Shown here: positions 45,828 through 53,772 of the stretch, in pieces
Position numbering within the stretch: position 1 is the stretch's first letter
Layout: the number at the start of each line of letters is the position of its first letter
Assembly (NCBI GenBank): GCA_021372695.1
Contig: JAJFTY010000147.1
Span: 1-56,944, forward strand
Source of the DNA: Deltaproteobacteria bacterium
GTDB taxonomy: Bacteria > Desulfobacterota > Syntrophia > Syntrophales > UBA5619
Length of the DNA: 56,944 nt
Direction of reading: 5' to 3'
Notes under the pieces: model-generated
What the model saw: the letters and a program-made list of their open reading frames with translations, nothing else
Told to the model about the DNA's origin: nothing
Databases searched by the model: none
Translations under genes and position numbers: made by a program

Positions 45828-46936
45828 TGTTCTTTTCCTCCCTCCTTGCCCCGGGTCCTTCCCGAAGCGGCGGTCGCCACGGCATGGATCGCGATGCCGG
45901 CCGCGGTCGCGGCCGCGGCAATCGCACCGATTTTGTCCGCGCCCGCCTCCACGCCGCCGAAGCCCGGGATCTTGACCCCCGGAAGCGGCTCGTAGAATCC
46001 GGCGAACCGGTCGGCCCATCCCCGTTCGGCGCACCCGATGCAGGGCCCGCCCGCCTTGATGCACCAACTCGTCCGGTCGTTGTACTGGATCTTCGGACAG
46101 GCCGAATAGGTCATCGGCCCCTTGCAGCCCATCTTGTAGAGGCAGTATCCCATCGCCTCTTCGTTAGAACCGAATTTCTCGACGTACCTCCCGGCATCGA
46201 AATGAGCCCTGCGCTCGCAGTTGTCGTGAATCGTCTGGCCGTAATACATGAGCGGCCTTCCCTGGCTGTCCAGGTCCGGGATCTTACCGAGAAGCAGATA
46301 GTTGACCACGACCCCCACCAGATACTGGGGGTTCACCGGACAGAGGTCGAGGTTGATCAGGGGCTTTTTGATATTCAGCCTCCTCATGGCTTCCCCGGTG
46401 CCGATGATCTGTGACGGGTTCGGCTTGGCGGCCGGCACGCCGCCGTCGGTGGCGCAGCTTCCGATGGCGATCACGGCCACGGCCGGGAGCGCGTGCTCCT
46501 TGAATACGTCGAGCATCTCCTGGTTTCCGATCATGCCGTGGCCTTTCTTCGTGGGGATGCCCCCCTCGATCACGAGCAGGTAGCCGCCGCTCTTCCTGGC
46601 CGCGGTGAGGATCTCTTCGGTCTGCTTCCCGGCGGCGGCCATGATGGTTTCATTGTAGTCGACGCTCAGGATGTCGAGGATGACCTCGGCCGGGGCAGGG
46701 TAGGTCGCCTTGATGAATGCCTCGGTGCAGCCGGAATCGGATGCGAAATTGAGCCAGATGACGGGCGGTCTTCTCGCAGCCTTTTCCAGGGCCGCCGCGA
46801 TTTTGGGGCCGCACAGCTCGGAAAGGCCCAAAAGTGCGGCCGTTGCCCCGCAGTATTTCAGAAAATCCCGCCGGCTGATGCCGCGGAATTCCAGTGCTGC
46901 CAGAAATTGTCGACCGACTTCTGCCGTTTTAGACAT
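45824..46936 (-). CDS. [NiFe] hydrogenase small subunit, Tat-exported
   Basis: 370 residues. Tat motif SRRDFLK (Arg22, Arg23), so the dimer faces the periplasm. Proximal cluster: the usual first Cys of CTGC is Asp67 in SDSGC; Cys70, Cys161 and Cys199 complete the site. Distal: His237, Cys240, Cys265, Cys271. Medial: Cys280, Cys299 and Cys302, plus an extra Cys292 where most enzymes have Pro (SWC instead of SWP), so a [4Fe-4S] rather than [3Fe-4S] is likely. The C-terminal Ala-rich helix (about 334-357) may be a membrane anchor. ATG at 46936 chosen for GGAGGT; the ATG at 46948 has no site. Confidence 0.95.
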   Translation of the reverse strand: MSKTAEVGRQFLAALEFRGISRRDFLKYCGATAALLGLSELCGPKIAAALEKAARRPPVIWLNFASDSGCTEAFIKATYPAPAEVILDILSVDYNETIMAAAGKQTEEILTAARKSGGYLLVIEGGIPTKKGHGMIGNQEMLDVFKEHALPAVAVIAIGSCATDGGVPAAKPNPSQIIGTGEAMRRLNIKKPLINLDLCPVNPQYLVGVVVNYLLLGKIPDLDSQGRPLMYYGQTIHDNCERRAHFDAGRYVEKFGSNEEAMGYCLYKMGCKGPMTYSACPKIQYNDRTSWCIKAGGPCIGCAERGWADRFAGFYEPLPGVKIPGFGGVEAGADKIGAIAAAATAAGIAIHAVATAASGRTRGKEGGKEQ

Positions 46937-47578
46937 AAGCACCTCCATGAAACGTTGACCGGCGTCAAATATGTGTACAGAGCAGTGCCACGTGAGGCTG
47001 CCCGGTGTAAGTCACCTGGCCGCGGATTTCCCGCTCATCCCGGCATCGGCGCCCGGAGGCGCTCCGGTTCTTCTCCTCATGCCGGGGCGTCGTGGGTCCT
47101 CCTCCCCTCGGGGGATGGAGCGGAGAAAGAGAAGGCCCCGCGAGCCCGGCGGCTATGCCAGTGGCCGACGGGTGGCCGGCTGGATCCTGATGGAACTGCG
47201 GGCAGTCTGCTCTGGAGCTTGGGCATGCATCGTTCTCTCCTGCCCGACCAAAACCGATTTTAAAAAATGTTGGGGCACCAAGCTTCAAAAGGCAATAGTG
47301 ATCAAGGGGATGTAAATTGGTAGGCGCATTCTATCGAAATGTTCCGGCCCCGATCGGGGCGTCCATGGAAGGCCACAATTCTTTCTTCATGGGTATGATT
47401 TGCCTACCAGTATACGGATGCTCAACTATCGTTGCCAATTGCCATTACGTCATGCATTTGTATAGTTACGGACAAGCGGCAGACTCAATTCGGGACCGGA
47501 TGGCGTGCCGGCTCTTTTGGGGACGTGTCCGGCGTATCAGCCGGTCAAGAAGTTCTAACGATCGAAAAGGAGTATCCC
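46937..47578. other. Intergenic region, about 640 bases
   Basis: Divergent spacer between hydrogenase and envelope-protein genes. I see only a promoter at 47439-47466 and an imperfect sigma-54-like half-site (see rejected). No frame has a convincing start. Confidence 0.5.
47439..47466 (+). promoter_or_regulatory. Sigma-70 promoter for the small envelope genes
   Basis: TTGCCA (47439-47444), 16 bases, TATAGT (47461-47466). Leads into the small membrane-protein gene at 47579. Confidence 0.5.
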
Positions 47579-47728
47579 ATGTTGTGGACGATTGCGGTTG
47601 TACTGATCATTCTGTGGCTGCTCGGGATGGTGAGCGGTTATACGATGGGCTCGTTTATTCACATCCTGCTGGTCATTGCCATCATCGTCGTGCTGGTCAG
47701 AGTCATTCAAGGGCGGAGGCCATTGTAG
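47579..47728 (+). CDS. Small membrane protein, Lmo0937 family
   Basis: 49 residues, two hydrophobic segments (about 3-20 and 25-42) joined by SGYTMGSF, ending in a basic tail. The pattern LWTIAV...LWLLG...FIHILLVIA is that of the Lmo0937 family of tiny membrane proteins, often stress-linked. Ribosome site AAAAGGAG, 7 bases upstream. A BON-domain lipoprotein gene follows. Confidence 0.85.
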   Translation: MLWTIAVVLIILWLLGMVSGYTMGSFIHILLVIAIIVVLVRVIQGRRPL

Positions 47729-47783
47729 CTGTCTGGATCCGTGCTAACCATCTCACCACAAACTTACAGAGAGGAGTAGTCTT

Positions 47784-48098
47784 ATGAAAAGGAGAAATAT
47801 CGTTATCCATTGTTTGGTGCTTCTTATGTTGATTGCCGTCCTTGCAGCCTGTGCCTCGACGCCCACACGGGAAAGCACAGGTGAATACATCGACGATTCG
47901 GTCATCACAGCTAAGGTAAAATCTCTGCTGGCTCAGGATGATTTGCTCAAGTCATTTCAGATCAGCGTCGAAACGTATCAGGGCACCGTTCAACTGAGCG
48001 GTTTCGTCAATTCTCAACAGGCCGTCGATCGAGCGGGTCAAATCGTCAGGAGCGTCAAAGGTTATAAATGGTTAAAGAATGATCTGATCGTGAAATAG
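47784..48098 (+). CDS. BON-domain lipoprotein
   Basis: 104 residues. Signal peptide with lipobox LAAC (Cys23), then a single BON domain (about 35-104: DDSVITAKVKSLLAQDD, TVQLSGFVNSQQAVDRA, GYKWLKNDLIVK). BON domains bind phospholipid and are found in OsmY-like envelope-stress proteins. Ribosome site AGAGAGGAG. Confidence 0.9.
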   Translation: MKRRNIVIHCLVLLMLIAVLAACASTPTRESTGEYIDDSVITAKVKSLLAQDDLLKSFQISVETYQGTVQLSGFVNSQQAVDRAGQIVRSVKGYKWLKNDLIVK

Positions 48099-48434
48099 AC
48101 AACCGTCACCTGTATTCGGGATAGTAAATCGAGGGCGCTCCGTTTCGCCGCGTAGGTTAGGAGGAGCGCCCTCGTTCAACCTCCGCCTGTATACGGAATT
48201 CCATATGTTCCGTTCCGTGTGCAACTGAGCCTTTGCCCAAGGAGGCGGCATCTCCGGTTCCGCAAAGGGATCCTCTGACAACCGGGGGACTCAAGGGGTG
48301 AGCATCGCGGAAGCGTTGCCGAAGGAAAAGCCCGCACCGCCGGCACAGACCCTGTCCTGGGAGCGCCGGCAAGAGCTACCTCATCCCGGCCCTGGAGATC
48401 CCGGCCTTCCTTATTCTCCTCAAATGGAAAAGGC
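48099..48434. other. Intergenic region, 336 bases
   Basis: Contains the strong stem-loop 48130-48174 and no gene I can support. Confidence 0.5.
48130..48174 (+). terminator. Strong stem-loop after the BON gene
   Basis: CGAGGGCGCTCC (48130-48141) and GGAGCGCCCTCG (48163-48174) are a perfect 12-base inverted repeat with a 21-base loop. There is no T-run, so it could be a terminator of a different kind, an RNA end or an RNA-processing hairpin. Confidence 0.5.
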
Positions 48435-48881
48435 ATGAGATACAGAATATTTCAACTTCTTTGTCTGCTTCTAGTGTCCGCCTTATTGTCAGGATGCGCC
48501 GTTATCGCTGCGCTCCCCTTTGTATCCTATCTCCCTGTGGTGGGAGCGGGCTACCAGGGTTATGTCGTCTGGAAAAGCGGCGAAGCGACAAAATATTACG
48601 CGTTTGACCTCGACACGACTTATCAGGCCGTGATGCGGGCTGCCAAACAGTTGAAACTCGAAGCAGAGGGAACAAAGTCGGTATCCAGGGAAGAATATAC
48701 CATCGAGACCAAGGGAAACGTCCCCATGCACATCGAAATCTCGCCTTACGAAAAGGGCGTCACTGCGGTCGTCATCACGATCTCCACATTCGGAGACAAG
48801 AATTATGTCGAACTGTTTTACAGGCTTGTCGATGAAAATCTTCCCAGGGAAACGGCTGCCGGCGAAAAGAAAGCTCAATGA
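48435..48881 (+). CDS. DUF3568-like lipoprotein
   Basis: 148 residues. Lipobox LSGC (Cys21). The start of the mature part is hydrophobic (AVIAALPFVSYLPVVGAGYQGYVVW); the rest (DLDTTYQAVMRAAKQL...) resembles the DUF3568 family of small lipoproteins. Role unknown; it sits among other small envelope proteins. Ribosome site is weak (AAAAGG). Confidence 0.75.
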   Translation: MRYRIFQLLCLLLVSALLSGCAVIAALPFVSYLPVVGAGYQGYVVWKSGEATKYYAFDLDTTYQAVMRAAKQLKLEAEGTKSVSREEYTIETKGNVPMHIEISPYEKGVTAVVITISTFGDKNYVELFYRLVDENLPRETAAGEKKAQ

Positions 48882-48953
48882 TGGTTGTCATCAATGCGGA
48901 TGCCGCTTTGATTGGCGTCTGGAGAAAGCAAGTTCCTGTCAAAGGAGGAAACG

Positions 48954-49115
48954 ATGAAGAGAATGACTATCGCGGCAATGGCCCTGGTGATGCTGTTTGT
49001 CTCGATCGGAGGATGCTGGCCCTGGTGGTACGAAGATGGCAGGGGACATGACAGGGGACACGACAAGGGGGACAGGGGGCATGAAGAGCATCACGGGCAT
49101 GAAGGGCGGCGATGA
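48954..49115 (+). CDS. Tiny His/Gly-rich lipoprotein
   Basis: 53 residues. Signal peptide with lipobox IGGC (Cys21), a WPWWYEDG patch, then a charged tail with repeated GHD/GHE units. Seven His in about 25 residues suggest metal binding, perhaps nickel next to hydrogenase genes or a general metal buffer; this is inference. Strong ribosome site AAAGGAGG 5 bases upstream. Confidence 0.7.
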   Translation: MKRMTIAAMALVMLFVSIGGCWPWWYEDGRGHDRGHDKGDRGHEEHHGHEGRR

Positions 49116-49218
49116 GACAGAAGCGAGGCGACGCCGACCCTCCTGTCCGGAATCGTGAATGAGCGGCAATGCCGATATCCCCGGGAGCGCAACCCGGAAG
49201 CCCCGCCCTGTGGGAGCT

Positions 49219-51312
49219 TCACTTTGTCGGGCCGGATCCCTGAACGCGGCTCGAACGCGGGGATGACCCCGGCGTGACCATGTCGAGCACGACGTTGACG
49301 CCCTCGTTCACGAAGGGCGCAGACTGCTCCCGGGCTTTCTTCCTGAGTTCGGCGGCTGTCTCCTTCTTCCCGCCGCCCTCTTTCTCCATATCCTTGCGCA
49401 GGTCCGCAAGCCGGACAATACCCTTCTTGGCGGCGGCCTCCTGGTTGTTCTTGATGATCTCGACGAACTTCGGGTCTTTGGCGACCCGCGCCCGGGATTT
49501 GGCTGCCAGCTCCGCGAGCATGGGCTGATCCAGCGGCTTCCAGGTCGGCGCTGAGTTTCCGGGCGCGCCCATGAAGGGCGCGATCGCCTGAACCGGGAGC
49601 GGATAGTCCAGCTCCACTTCACCGATCTCTTCGAGAGCGAACCAGTTCGGCAGCCGCACGTCGGCTTCAACGCCCATCTTCTGGGTCGACTTGCCGCCGG
49701 GGAGGAAGTAGAGCGCCGTGGTGACTTTCATGCCGCCCAGGCCCAGCGGCAGAGGCGTCAGCTCCTGCACCGATCCCTTGCCGAAGGTATGGTCCGACCC
49801 GATGATCACGGCGCGACGGTAGTCCTTGAGAGCGCCGGCCACGATTTCGCTGGCAGAGGCACTCATGCGGCTCGTCAGCACGGCGAGGGGGCCCGTGTAG
49901 AGCGCGCGGGGATCTTCCGCGCGGAACGGAATCACGTCAGCCTTGTTGACTTCCGCGCCCGACGCGACCGAACCGTTGGCGAGGATCGTCACCTGCCCGC
50001 GGCTGTCCTTGGTCGCCACGATACCGCCGTCGCCCAGGAAAAGGCCGGTCAGGCGAACCGCCTCCCCGAGCAGGCCCCCGCCGTTCCGCGACAGGTCCAG
50101 GACGATCCCGTCGACGTTCCTCCGCCGGGCATCCGCGAGGAGCTTCTTGACATCTTCGGAGCTGGACTTTTTCGCCTTCTCGTCCCCATAGAACGAGGGG
50201 AGATCGATCACGCCGAACTGGTACTGCCTGCCGTTCGCCGTGCGCGTCTGGTAGGTGATTTTGGCCTCCTGCTCCTTGATGTTGATCTTGTCGCGCGTAA
50301 TGGTCACATCGAAACGTTCCGTCTGTTCCGCCTGCCGCAGGATGGTCAGGGTGACCTGCGTGCCCTTCTTGCCGCGGATCATCTTGATGACGTCGCGCAG
50401 GTCCATGTCGATAACGTTGACCGGCTTTTCCCCCTTCTGGGCCACGGCGATGATCTTGTCCTTCGGTTTCAGCAGGCCCGAGCGCTCGGCGCCTCCCCCC
50501 GGAATCAACTCCTCGATGACGGCGAATCCGTTGTCGCTGCTGAGGGCGGCCCCGATTCCCTCGAGGGAAAGCTGCATCTGGATCTGGAAATCCTCGACGT
50601 TTTCGGGGGAGAGGTAGCCGCTGTGGGGATCCAGGGCCAGGGCAAAGGCCTCAGCCATACCCGTGATGAGTTTGTCCGGCTTGCGTTCGACGAGCCGTTT
50701 CGTCTGCAACTCGTAACGGTGAATCTGCTGCTTCTTGGCTTCCTCCCGGTCAATGCCCGCCAGCAGGGCGTTCTGGATCTGGAATTGCACGATCTTTCTC
50801 AGAAGTTCATGCTTCTCCGCCGCCGTCTTCACATAGGGGCGCTTGTTCACGTCGATGTTCAGCTCCACCGTCTCGTCGAGCCGGTAGTCCGGCCCCAGGA
50901 TCTTCTTGACGATGGCCTCGTTCTCCCGCGCCCGCGCGACCAGCATGTCGTAAACCTGCTGGAGGGTCGCACAGTCGCCTGCCTGCATGGTCGCAAACAA
51001 GCCCTGCAGAACCGGCTTCAGCCGCTCCAGATCGGACTCGTACAGGAGCGTTCGGGAGGGGTCGAGGCCCTTGATCATCTGGTCGATCGTGTGGGTCTTG
51101 ATCTCCCCGGTCAAATCCCTCATCGCGTAGTGATTCGCGAGAAATTTTTCCATCAGTACCGGCAGGCGGCCGCAGGTGAGGCTCGCCGCCGTCGAGGAAA
51201 CGGGCAACAGCAGGATCAGCAGAAGCCCCAGGACATGGGCCCAGTTCCTGGGGCGGCCGATCGCCGTTCTGCGGCTGCGTCGATGATCTTCTCTTCTATC
51301 GCACATGGTCAT
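49219..51312 (-). CDS. prc: Tail-specific protease (C-terminal processing peptidase, S41)
   Basis: 697 residues. Signal or anchor segment at about 25-42, then a Prc-type N-terminal domain, a PDZ domain (about 250-335; GIGAALSSDNGFAVIEELIP) and the S41 peptidase with Ser486 (MSASASE) and Lys512 (FGKGSVQ). A C-terminal Prc extension (about 560-697) follows. Trims the C-termini of periplasmic proteins and helps control peptidoglycan hydrolases. No operon partner. Confidence 0.93.
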   Translation of the reverse strand: MTMCDRREDHRRSRRTAIGRPRNWAHVLGLLLILLLPVSSTAASLTCGRLPVLMEKFLANHYAMRDLTGEIKTHTIDQMIKGLDPSRTLLYESDLERLKPVLQGLFATMQAGDCATLQQVYDMLVARARENEAIVKKILGPDYRLDETVELNIDVNKRPYVKTAAEKHELLRKIVQFQIQNALLAGIDREEAKKQQIHRYELQTKRLVERKPDKLITGMAEAFALALDPHSGYLSPENVEDFQIQMQLSLEGIGAALSSDNGFAVIEELIPGGGAERSGLLKPKDKIIAVAQKGEKPVNVIDMDLRDVIKMIRGKKGTQVTLTILRQAEQTERFDVTITRDKINIKEQEAKITYQTRTANGRQYQFGVIDLPSFYGDEKAKKSSSEDVKKLLADARRRNVDGIVLDLSRNGGGLLGEAVRLTGLFLGDGGIVATKDSRGQVTILANGSVASGAEVNKADVIPFRAEDPRALYTGPLAVLTSRMSASASEIVAGALKDYRRAVIIGSDHTFGKGSVQELTPLPLGLGGMKVTTALYFLPGGKSTQKMGVEADVRLPNWFALEEIGEVELDYPLPVQAIAPFMGAPGNSAPTWKPLDQPMLAELAAKSRARVAKDPKFVEIIKNNQEAAAKKGIVRLADLRKDMEKEGGGKKETAAELRKKAREQSAPFVNEGVNVVLDMVTPGSSPRSSRVQGSGPTK

Positions 51313-51773
51313 GCTATCCGCTCTTCCGCCGCAGCAGTGCGGCTCTCCATCCTTTTGCTCTGCATGGAAATCAGGCGGTTGTGACGATAGAAGGCCGGAG
51401 GGCTTCTGTCAAGGGAAAAGGAATCTCACCATTCCGCCCCCATTCAACACCATAATCCCTCCCATTGACTCCAAAGCTCGATGATGTTTCCATGAACTTC
51501 CAGGTAGAGCCCCGCTTCTTCGGTTCTATCTTCTCCTCCGCCCCCTGGGCGCCTTCCGAAGGCGTCCGGGGGGGCTTTTATTCCATAACATGCACATTCT
51601 ATGGATGAATCAGCCTCGACCCTTCAGAAATGTTCGCAATGTGAAGTGGTAGTTTTTTATTATGGTTATGTTATCAGCCAACCCTCATTGTTTTCTCGGC
51701 GGAGGATGAGCTAATTTCTTCCGTAAAAGCGGGAGTCAGCAGAACCCAAACTAAAAACGGAGGAGGAAAGAGT
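51313..51773. other. Intergenic region, 461 bases
   Basis: Holds an intrinsic terminator on the plus strand (51540-51580) with no gene ahead of it, then an AT-rich stretch (about 51590-51720) that probably carries the promoter of the next gene (TATTAT near 51657-51662). Confidence 0.5.
51540..51580 (+). terminator. Orphan intrinsic terminator
   Basis: GCCCCC (51540-51545) with GGGGGGC (51569-51575) and CGCCTT-CCG-AAGGCG inside, then TTTTA. The hairpin is very strong. The nearest plus-strand gene ends 2.4 kb earlier, so it may mark the end of an unannotated small RNA. Confidence 0.65.
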
Positions 51774-52190
51774 ATGAAGAAACTGTGGGTACCAATCATC
51801 ATCGGAGTGGTTTTCATGATGGCGCCAATGATGGCGACCGCAGCATCCCTTACGGGATCTGTTCAGGGGCTGGCCTGCGTGACGCAGGGGAAAGTGTGCC
51901 CCGTTGGGATGGAGGATCCCGTGATCGCGGCGGAAAACGTGTTCGTGCTTCTGGTGGACGCATCGAAGGGCGAGTACTATTTCGTTCCCAACGTCGACCG
52001 CGGGATCATGGCGCGGCACATCAATGAGCAGGTCAAGATTGACGGGACCGTGAACGAGAAGATGAAATCCATCAAGGCGAGCGACATCTACGCGATGAAC
52101 ATGCGTAACCAGTGGCAGAAGGTCTGGAGCGTGAACATGCAGGATTCGATCTACAAGGACATCTACGGAAGTTCGGTGTTCGGAAACTAA
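51774..52190 (+). CDS. Secreted protein of unknown function
   Basis: 138 residues. Cleavable signal peptide (MKKLWVPIIIGVVFMMAP, cut near MATAAS). The mature part has GLACVTQGKVCPVGMEDP with two Cys seven residues apart and a compact beta-rich body (YYFVPNVDRG, VKIDGTVNEK). It suits a small periplasmic protein with a disulfide. I do not recognise the family. It has its own promoter region and a shared terminator. Ribosome site GGAGGA. Confidence 0.75.
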   Translation: MKKLWVPIIIGVVFMMAPMMATAASLTGSVQGLACVTQGKVCPVGMEDPVIAAENVFVLLVDASKGEYYFVPNVDRGIMARHINEQVKIDGTVNEKMKSIKASDIYAMNMRNQWQKVWSVNMQDSIYKDIYGSSVFGN

Positions 52191-52214
52191 TGTCCCCTGC
52201 CACATTTTCGGATG

Positions 52215-52251
52215 AAAAACCCTCGGATGACAATGACACCGAGGGTTTTTC
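52215..52251. terminator. Bidirectional intrinsic terminator
   Basis: AAAAACCCTCGG (52215-52226) and CCGAGGGTTTTT (52239-52250) form a perfect 12-base stem with A and T tracts on both sides, so it ends both the secreted-protein gene and the molybdenum-hydroxylase operon that converge here. Confidence 0.85.
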
Positions 52252-52266
52252 TATATCCGGGATGGC

Positions 52267-52911
52267 TCAGCCACGGATCGGTGCAGAAGGAAGGCGATAT
52301 TTCCGGTAATCTTCGGGCGTGTCCAGGTCGATCAGGATTCCCGGATCATCGCATTCTATATCGACGCAGCGCCCTTCATATCCCGCCAGGAGGGTGCGCA
52401 GGCCGCCCGGTTCGTCAAAGGCGAGAATCGCGGGAATCAACTCCGCCGAAATCAGCGGCGGATGGCCCCGCCGGCCCTGGTACCGCGGGCGGCAAGCGAT
52501 CTTTCCCGTTTCCCGGAAGGCGGAGATCAGTTGTTGCAGAGTCTCCGGCCGGACAAAGGGCATGTCCGCCGGTAGCAGGAAGAAGGCGTCGCAGCCCTCC
52601 CCGAGGTTCCTTGCGCCGGCCTGGATCGAGGAAAACATCCCGCTTTTATAGTCCGCATTCAGGACGTGGGTGACCCCCTGCCGGTCGAGAACGGGGATCA
52701 GCCTCTCCGCGTCGTGGCCCAGAACGGCCCGGATGTCGGAGATGCCCACCTGCCGGAACAGGCCGATGACCCGTTCGACGACCGTCTGCCCCTCTAGGGG
52801 GAGGAGCGGCTTGAGCGCCTTCATCCGGGAGGATTCGCCGGCCGCCAGGATCAGGGCCGCGATGGGCCGGCCCTCCGCCTTCGCACCCGCCCACGGCCCC
52901 CCGGTCACCAT
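52267..52911 (-). CDS. MocA-like molybdopterin nucleotidyltransferase
   Basis: 214 residues. AALILAAGESSRMKALKPLLPLEG is the NTP-transferase N-terminus of the MobA/MocA group; PADMPFV and GHPPLIS are typical of MocA/NboR-type enzymes that make the cytosine-dinucleotide form of Mo-cofactor for xanthine-dehydrogenase-type enzymes. Last gene of the iorA-iorB-aroE-like operon; its ATG overlaps the preceding stop, with AGGAGCAGGA as ribosome site. The cytidylyl specificity is inferred from the neighbours. Confidence 0.87.
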   Translation of the reverse strand: MVTGGPWAGAKAEGRPIAALILAAGESSRMKALKPLLPLEGQTVVERVIGLFRQVGISDIRAVLGHDAERLIPVLDRQGVTHVLNADYKSGMFSSIQAGARNLGEGCDAFFLLPADMPFVRPETLQQLISAFRETGKIACRPRYQGRRGHPPLISAELIPAILAFDEPGGLRTLLAGYEGRCVDIECDDPGILIDLDTPEDYRKYRLPSAPIRG

Positions 52912-53768
52912 TCCTGCTCCTGGGCCATGTCCAGGGCGGCCCGGCGCATGGCGTCCACGGAGGGCTCACCTCCGCTGGTGAAGAGCCGGACCGCCGCCGC
53001 GCAGGTATAGACCGCCCAGGTCAGGCCGTTGAGGGTCATTGCGCCCGCTTCCCGGGCCATCTTCAGAAAGGGCGTTTCGAGCGGTTTGTAGATCACGTCG
53101 TACACCATCTGCCCCTTGCGGATGAGGTTCGGCGCGAGCGGGTTTTCGCCTTCCTGGGGTCCGTATTTGGTGCCGACGGGAGAACAATTGATCACCAGGT
53201 CACTTCCGCCGACGGTCTCTTCGATGCAATCCTCTCCACACCTGATGGTCCTGATCTCTACACCAAAGGTCTTCAGCGTGGCAAGAAGGTCTTCGAATCC
53301 CGCATGGGTGGGGTCCACAAAGGCGATCGAGCGGATTCCGGCCCTGGCCAGGGCGAATCCGCAGGCGCGGGCTGCACCCCCGGCGCCGAGAATCGTTGCC
53401 CTCTTGTTCTTCGGATCGAAACCGCCCTCGCGGGTGAGCGAGGTCATGAACCCGATCACATCGGTGTTGCATCCGGCGAGGCGACCCCCGGCCTTATAGA
53501 CGGTGTTGACCGCCCCCATCCGCTGGGAATCCTCGTCGAGCGTGTCGAGCAGGGGTATGATGGCGACCTTGTAAGGGATGGTCACCACCGTGCCCAGGAC
53601 CTCTTCATCGCGCATCCGGCGGACCCTTTCCGGAAGTCCCGCAGGATCCTCCAGCGGCCACTCTTCGGACCTGACCTCCAGGCCCAGGGAATCACAAGCC
53701 GCCTGCATGATGACGGGCCCCAGCGTATGTTTGACGGAACTTCCCAGTAAATATAGATGCCTGACCAT
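52905..53768 (-). CDS. Shikimate dehydrogenase-like protein, substrate site altered
   Basis: 287 residues. Fold and catalytic pair are those of AroE: Lys67 in VTIPYK, Asn88 in GAVNT, Asp103 in NTDVIGF, and the NADP loop GAGGAARA. The shikimate-binding serines are not kept: HSKSP of AroE is HTLGP (14-18), and the Gln of the C-terminal QAA motif is Cys256. It also lies in an operon with a Mo-hydroxylase rather than with aromatic amino-acid genes. A different cyclic or hydroxy-acid substrate is likely. Confidence 0.85.
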   Translation of the reverse strand: MVRHLYLLGSSVKHTLGPVIMQAACDSLGLEVRSEEWPLEDPAGLPERVRRMRDEEVLGTVVTIPYKVAIIPLLDTLDEDSQRMGAVNTVYKAGGRLAGCNTDVIGFMTSLTREGGFDPKNKRATILGAGGAARACGFALARAGIRSIAFVDPTHAGFEDLLATLKTFGVEIRTIRCGEDCIEETVGGSDLVINCSPVGTKYGPQEGENPLAPNLIRKGQMVYDVIYKPLETPFLKMAREAGAMTLNGLTWAVYTCAAAVRLFTSGGEPSVDAMRRAALDMAQEQEW

Positions 53769-53772
53769 GGTG

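Noticed and set aside
44235..46067. 610-codon reading of the hydrogenase large subunit
   Set aside because: The first 80 codons run over the small-subunit gene in another frame; the true start at 45827 has the family N-terminus and an ATGA overlap.
46974..46990. TGGCAC on the minus strand ahead of the hydrogenase operon
   Set aside because: The -12 position reads TGTA instead of TTGC, so it is not a sigma-54 promoter by consensus.
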